NCBI GenBank assembly: GCA_016210805.1
Contig: JACQTL010000351.1
Span: 1-6,682 of the forward strand
Source of the DNA: Actinomycetota bacterium
Lineage (GTDB): Bacteria > Actinomycetota > UBA4738 > G016210805
Length of the DNA stretch: 6,682 nt
Direction: 5' to 3'
Each line of letters begins with the position of its first letter. Position 1 is the first letter of the stretch. Positions 4,691 to 6,682 of this stretch are shown piece by piece. The notes beneath the pieces are model-generated. The model saw nothing but the letters and a program-made list of their open reading frames with translations, was not told where the DNA came from and did no database searches. The position numbers and the translations under genes are program-made.

Positions 4691-6661
4691 TCAGCCGGAC
4701 CCGACGACCTGGAGCCTCCGGGCGAGCTCGGGGTCGGCCTCGCGGCCCGCGGGAAGCTCGCGGAGCAGCACCGCGATCAGCGGCTCACCCGCCACGTGGA
4801 GCCGCCACGCCGACATCTCCACCGGGATCAGCCGGCCGCTCTTCGCGGAGCAGTGCAGGTCGTCGGTCCATCCCCGGCCCCGCTCCGAGGAGGAGCGCAT
4901 GAACGCCAGGAAGCGGGGCATCTCGTGGGGATGGATGTCCGACGGGCGCCGGCGGAGGAGCTCGCGGCGCGCGTAGCCCAGGATCTCGCAGGCCCTCGGG
5001 TTGGCTTCCAGGATCCGGTCCCCGGATGGATCGACGACGAGGATGCCGTCCGAGAGGTGCTCGACCACCCCCCGCAGGCGCTGCTCGCTCCGCCGGAGCA
5101 GCTCCCGCTCCCGCTTCCGCCGCGTGACGTCCACGAGGATCGTCCGGCTGCGCACCACTCGGCCGCTGCGGTCGCGGACGGGCCTGATGGACACGCTCAC
5201 CCACACCGACCGGCCGTCGGCCGCCCTCAGCTCGACCTCCTCCCCCGCGATCTGCTCCCCGGCCTTGAAGCGCTCGTACATCCGTCGGGCCCGGCCCCTC
5301 CCACCGGGCGTCGGGGCGTGGAGGGTCCAGATCTCCCGGCCGACGAGCTCGTCGCGCCCGTATCCGAGCAGGCTCTGAGCCTCGCGGTTCGCCATCACGA
5401 TGTGACCGGTCATGTCCGTGGAGAGGTAGGGGACGGGGGCCTCCCGGTACATGTCGCGGAAGAGCTCCTCCTCCATCGGCCCGGCGTCGAGGCCGGCCCC
5501 GACCAGCGCCGCTTCGAGGCCGTGGGGCCCGGTCACGTCGAGGGCCACGCCCACGGTCCCCACCGTCTCGCCCCGCCGGTCGCGGAGCGGCTCGACATGC
5601 GACTCGAGGATCCGTTCCCCCCACCGGAACCGGCGGGTGGCCGGCGTCCCGGACAGGGCCTGGCGGTGAGCCTCCAGGGCCGGGTGATCGTCCTCCCGGG
5701 CCCCGAAGAGCTCGCCGACCGTCCGTCCCGAGGCGTCGTCCGGGGGGACGCCCGCCTCCCCGAAGCTGGGGCCGGACAGCGCGGTGACGTTCATCGCTTC
5801 GTCCGTGGTCCACCAGTAGGCTCCGGCCCGCTGCTCCACGAGCTTCCGGAACCCGGGGGAGGTGGTGCGGAGGCCGTTCGGGACCATCGAGCGCGGGTCC
5901 CGGTGACGGAGGATGGCCTGGTACAGGGCGACGGTCTCCGGCAGGGGGTCGACGCCGAGCTCCTCCCGCAGCCCTTCCCGGCATCGATGGAACGCGGCGA
6001 GAGCCCCCTCCTGGTCGCCCAGCGCGTAGAGAGCCGTCATGGTCGCCCGGCAGCCCCGCTCGTTGAGGGGCTCCGCCTCCTGGGCTCCGCGGGCGTGTCC
6101 CAGGGCCCCGCTCCAGTCCTCGTCCGCGAGCGCCGCGTCCGCGGCGTCCAGGAGGGCCTGCATCACGCGGGGTCGGTAGTCCTGGCGGACCCGCTCGGCC
6201 CACGTCGAGTAGGGCTCGTCCTCGAGGACCTCGCCACGGACCAGGGCCAGGGCACCTTCGAGGCTCCGGCGCGCCCGGCCCGGATCCTGTGCCCGGGCCC
6301 GCGCGACCAGATCGTCGAACCGGTCCAGGTCGACCCAGGCCCGCTCCGCGGCGAACCGGTAGCCGCCCCGCACGGTGAGCACCAGGTCGCGGCCGGCCGT
6401 CCCGTTCATGGACAGCCTGCTCCGCACGATGGACACGTAGTTCACCACCGCCGCCGTGGGATCCCGGGGCCGGGCCTCCTCCCACAGGTACTCGACCAGG
6501 CGGTCCGTGGGCACGGGGTGACCCCGGCCGGCCACGAGGATCTCCAGGACCTGCTTGGGCTTCACGCCGCCGAGATCGCGGGGGCCGAGCTCCCCGGGGC
6601 CCAGCCGGACCAGCAGGGAGCCGAACAGATGGATCCGTGCCTGCCCGCTGCCCCGCCCCAC
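4691..6661 (-). CDS. Winged-helix/BTAD (SARP-type) transcriptional regulator with three C-terminal PAS domains
   Basis: Probable one-component sensor and DNA-binding regulator, 656 residues from GTG 6661. Residues 10-104 form an OmpR-like winged helix: IHLFGSLLVRL, KPKQVLEILVA, DRLVEYLW, NYVSIVRSRL, and the usual closing LTVRGGYRF. Residues 111-254 are a bacterial transcriptional activation domain (BTAD) with TPR-like helices and the hallmark LREELGVDPLPET (231-243). Then come PAS1 (about 270-377, with AYWWTTDE and LDVTG), PAS2 (397-515) and PAS3 (522-636), the last ending close to the C-terminus. There is no NB-ARC ATPase, kinase, cyclase or receiver domain, unlike the AfsR layout. No membrane segment is seen. 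The GTG start follows GGGAGGGGG at eight bases and puts the domain at the usual distance from the N-terminus. However, the frame stays open to the window edge, so an earlier start is possible. It lies 122 bases upstream of the kinase on the same strand. Target genes and ligands are unknown. Confidence 0.93.
   Translation of the reverse strand: MGRGSGQARIHLFGSLLVRLGPGELGPRDLGGVKPKQVLEILVAGRGHPVPTDRLVEYLWEEARPRDPTAAVVNYVSIVRSRLSMNGTAGRDLVLTVRGGYRFAAERAWVDLDRFDDLVARARAQDPGRARRSLEGALALVRGEVLEDEPYSTWAERVRQDYRPRVMQALLDAADAALADEDWSGALGHARGAQEAEPLNERGCRATMTALYALGDQEGALAAFHRCREGLREELGVDPLPETVALYQAILRHRDPRSMVPNGLRTTSPGFRKLVEQRAGAYWWTTDEAMNVTALSGPSFGEAGVPPDDASGRTVGELFGAREDDHPALEAHRQALSGTPATRRFRWGERILESHVEPLRDRRGETVGTVGVALDVTGPHGLEAALVGAGLDAGPMEEELFRDMYREAPVPYLSTDMTGHIVMANREAQSLLGYGRDELVGREIWTLHAPTPGGRGRARRMYERFKAGEQIAGEEVELRAADGRSVWVSVSIRPVRDRSGRVVRSRTILVDVTRRKRERELLRRSEQRLRGVVEHLSDGILVVDPSGDRILEANPRACEILGYARRELLRRRPSDIHPHEMPRFLAFMRSSSERGRGWTDDLHCSAKSGRLIPVEMSAWRLHVAGEPLIAVLLRELPAGREADPELARRLQVVGSG
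5072..5470 (-). repeat. PAS module in the BTAD regulator related to one in the kinase (copy 2)
   Basis: Regulator residues 398-530 (PAS2 plus the following charged linker) match the first PAS of the kinase, including ADGRSVW (481-487) and GRVVRSR (500-506). It belongs to a common PAS subfamily, so similarity could reflect family membership as well as local duplication. Confidence 0.6.
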
Positions 6662-6669
6662 CCGCGGAA

Positions 6670-6678
6670 CCCCCTCCC
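6670..6678 (-). promoter_or_regulatory. Likely ribosome binding site of the BTAD-PAS regulator
   Basis: The purine run GGGAGGGGG sits eight bases before GTG 6661 on the minus strand. It supports that start, although the upstream region is cut by the window and a start further out cannot be excluded. Confidence 0.5.
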
Positions 6679-6682
6679 GGAC

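Noticed and set aside
2283..4976. Very long plus-strand open frame (897 codons) opposite the kinase
   Set aside because: It is antisense to a kinase with complete domains and motifs and runs into the end of the regulator gene. Its translation is rich in Arg, Pro, Gly and Leu and shows no recognisable domain. Long shadow frames like this are expected in G+C-rich DNA.
2136..6661. One continuous fused sensor protein split by error
   Set aside because: The kinase has its own ribosome binding site and start, the regulator ends in an in-frame TGA right after its last PAS, and the gap between them shows no PAS-like coding sequence.

Overview
The window is very G+C-rich (about 70% by eye) and densely coding, and its third codon positions are almost all G or C. 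A BTAD/SARP-type DNA-binding regulator, GGAGG ribosome binding sites and high G+C together suggest an actinobacterium (Actinomycetota), most likely a poorly characterised environmental lineage. This is inferred from gene content only; there is no rRNA or other taxonomic marker. I see no mobile elements, CRISPR arrays, tRNAs or rRNAs, and no gene-free stretch longer than 122 bases.

Layout, left to right. (1) 1-789, plus strand: the C-terminal two thirds of an acyl-CoA dehydrogenase, cut by the left edge and carrying a one-base frameshift near position 102. (2) 793-2013, minus strand: a complete 406-residue thiolase (acetyl-CoA C-acyltransferase). The two stop codons are only three bases apart, so the genes converge tail to tail. 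(3) 2014-2135: a 122-base gap with the thiolase ribosome binding site, a small palindrome and a weak hairpin. (4) 2136-4568, minus: a soluble 810-residue sensor histidine kinase with three PAS domains, one GAF domain, a coiled coil, and a NarL-partner type (HisKA_3) kinase core. (5) 4569-4690: a second 122-base gap with three possible hairpins. (6) 4691-6661 or beyond, minus: a regulator joining an OmpR-like winged helix and a BTAD domain to three C-terminal PAS domains. It may be cut by the right edge.

How the genes may work together. The dehydrogenase and thiolase catalyse the first and last steps of acyl-CoA beta-oxidation, so the left part is a lipid or organic-acid degradation locus. The right part is sensory. 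A cytoplasmic PAS/GAF kinase lies just downstream of, and on the same strand as, a one-component PAS regulator. One PAS domain in each belongs to the same recognisable subfamily, so they may sense related cues. There is no receiver-domain response regulator in the window, so the kinase's partner is unknown. Whether the sensory pair controls the beta-oxidation genes is only a hypothesis from proximity. The least ordinary item is the winged helix-BTAD-PAS-PAS-PAS architecture next to a PAS-PAS-PAS-GAF kinase.
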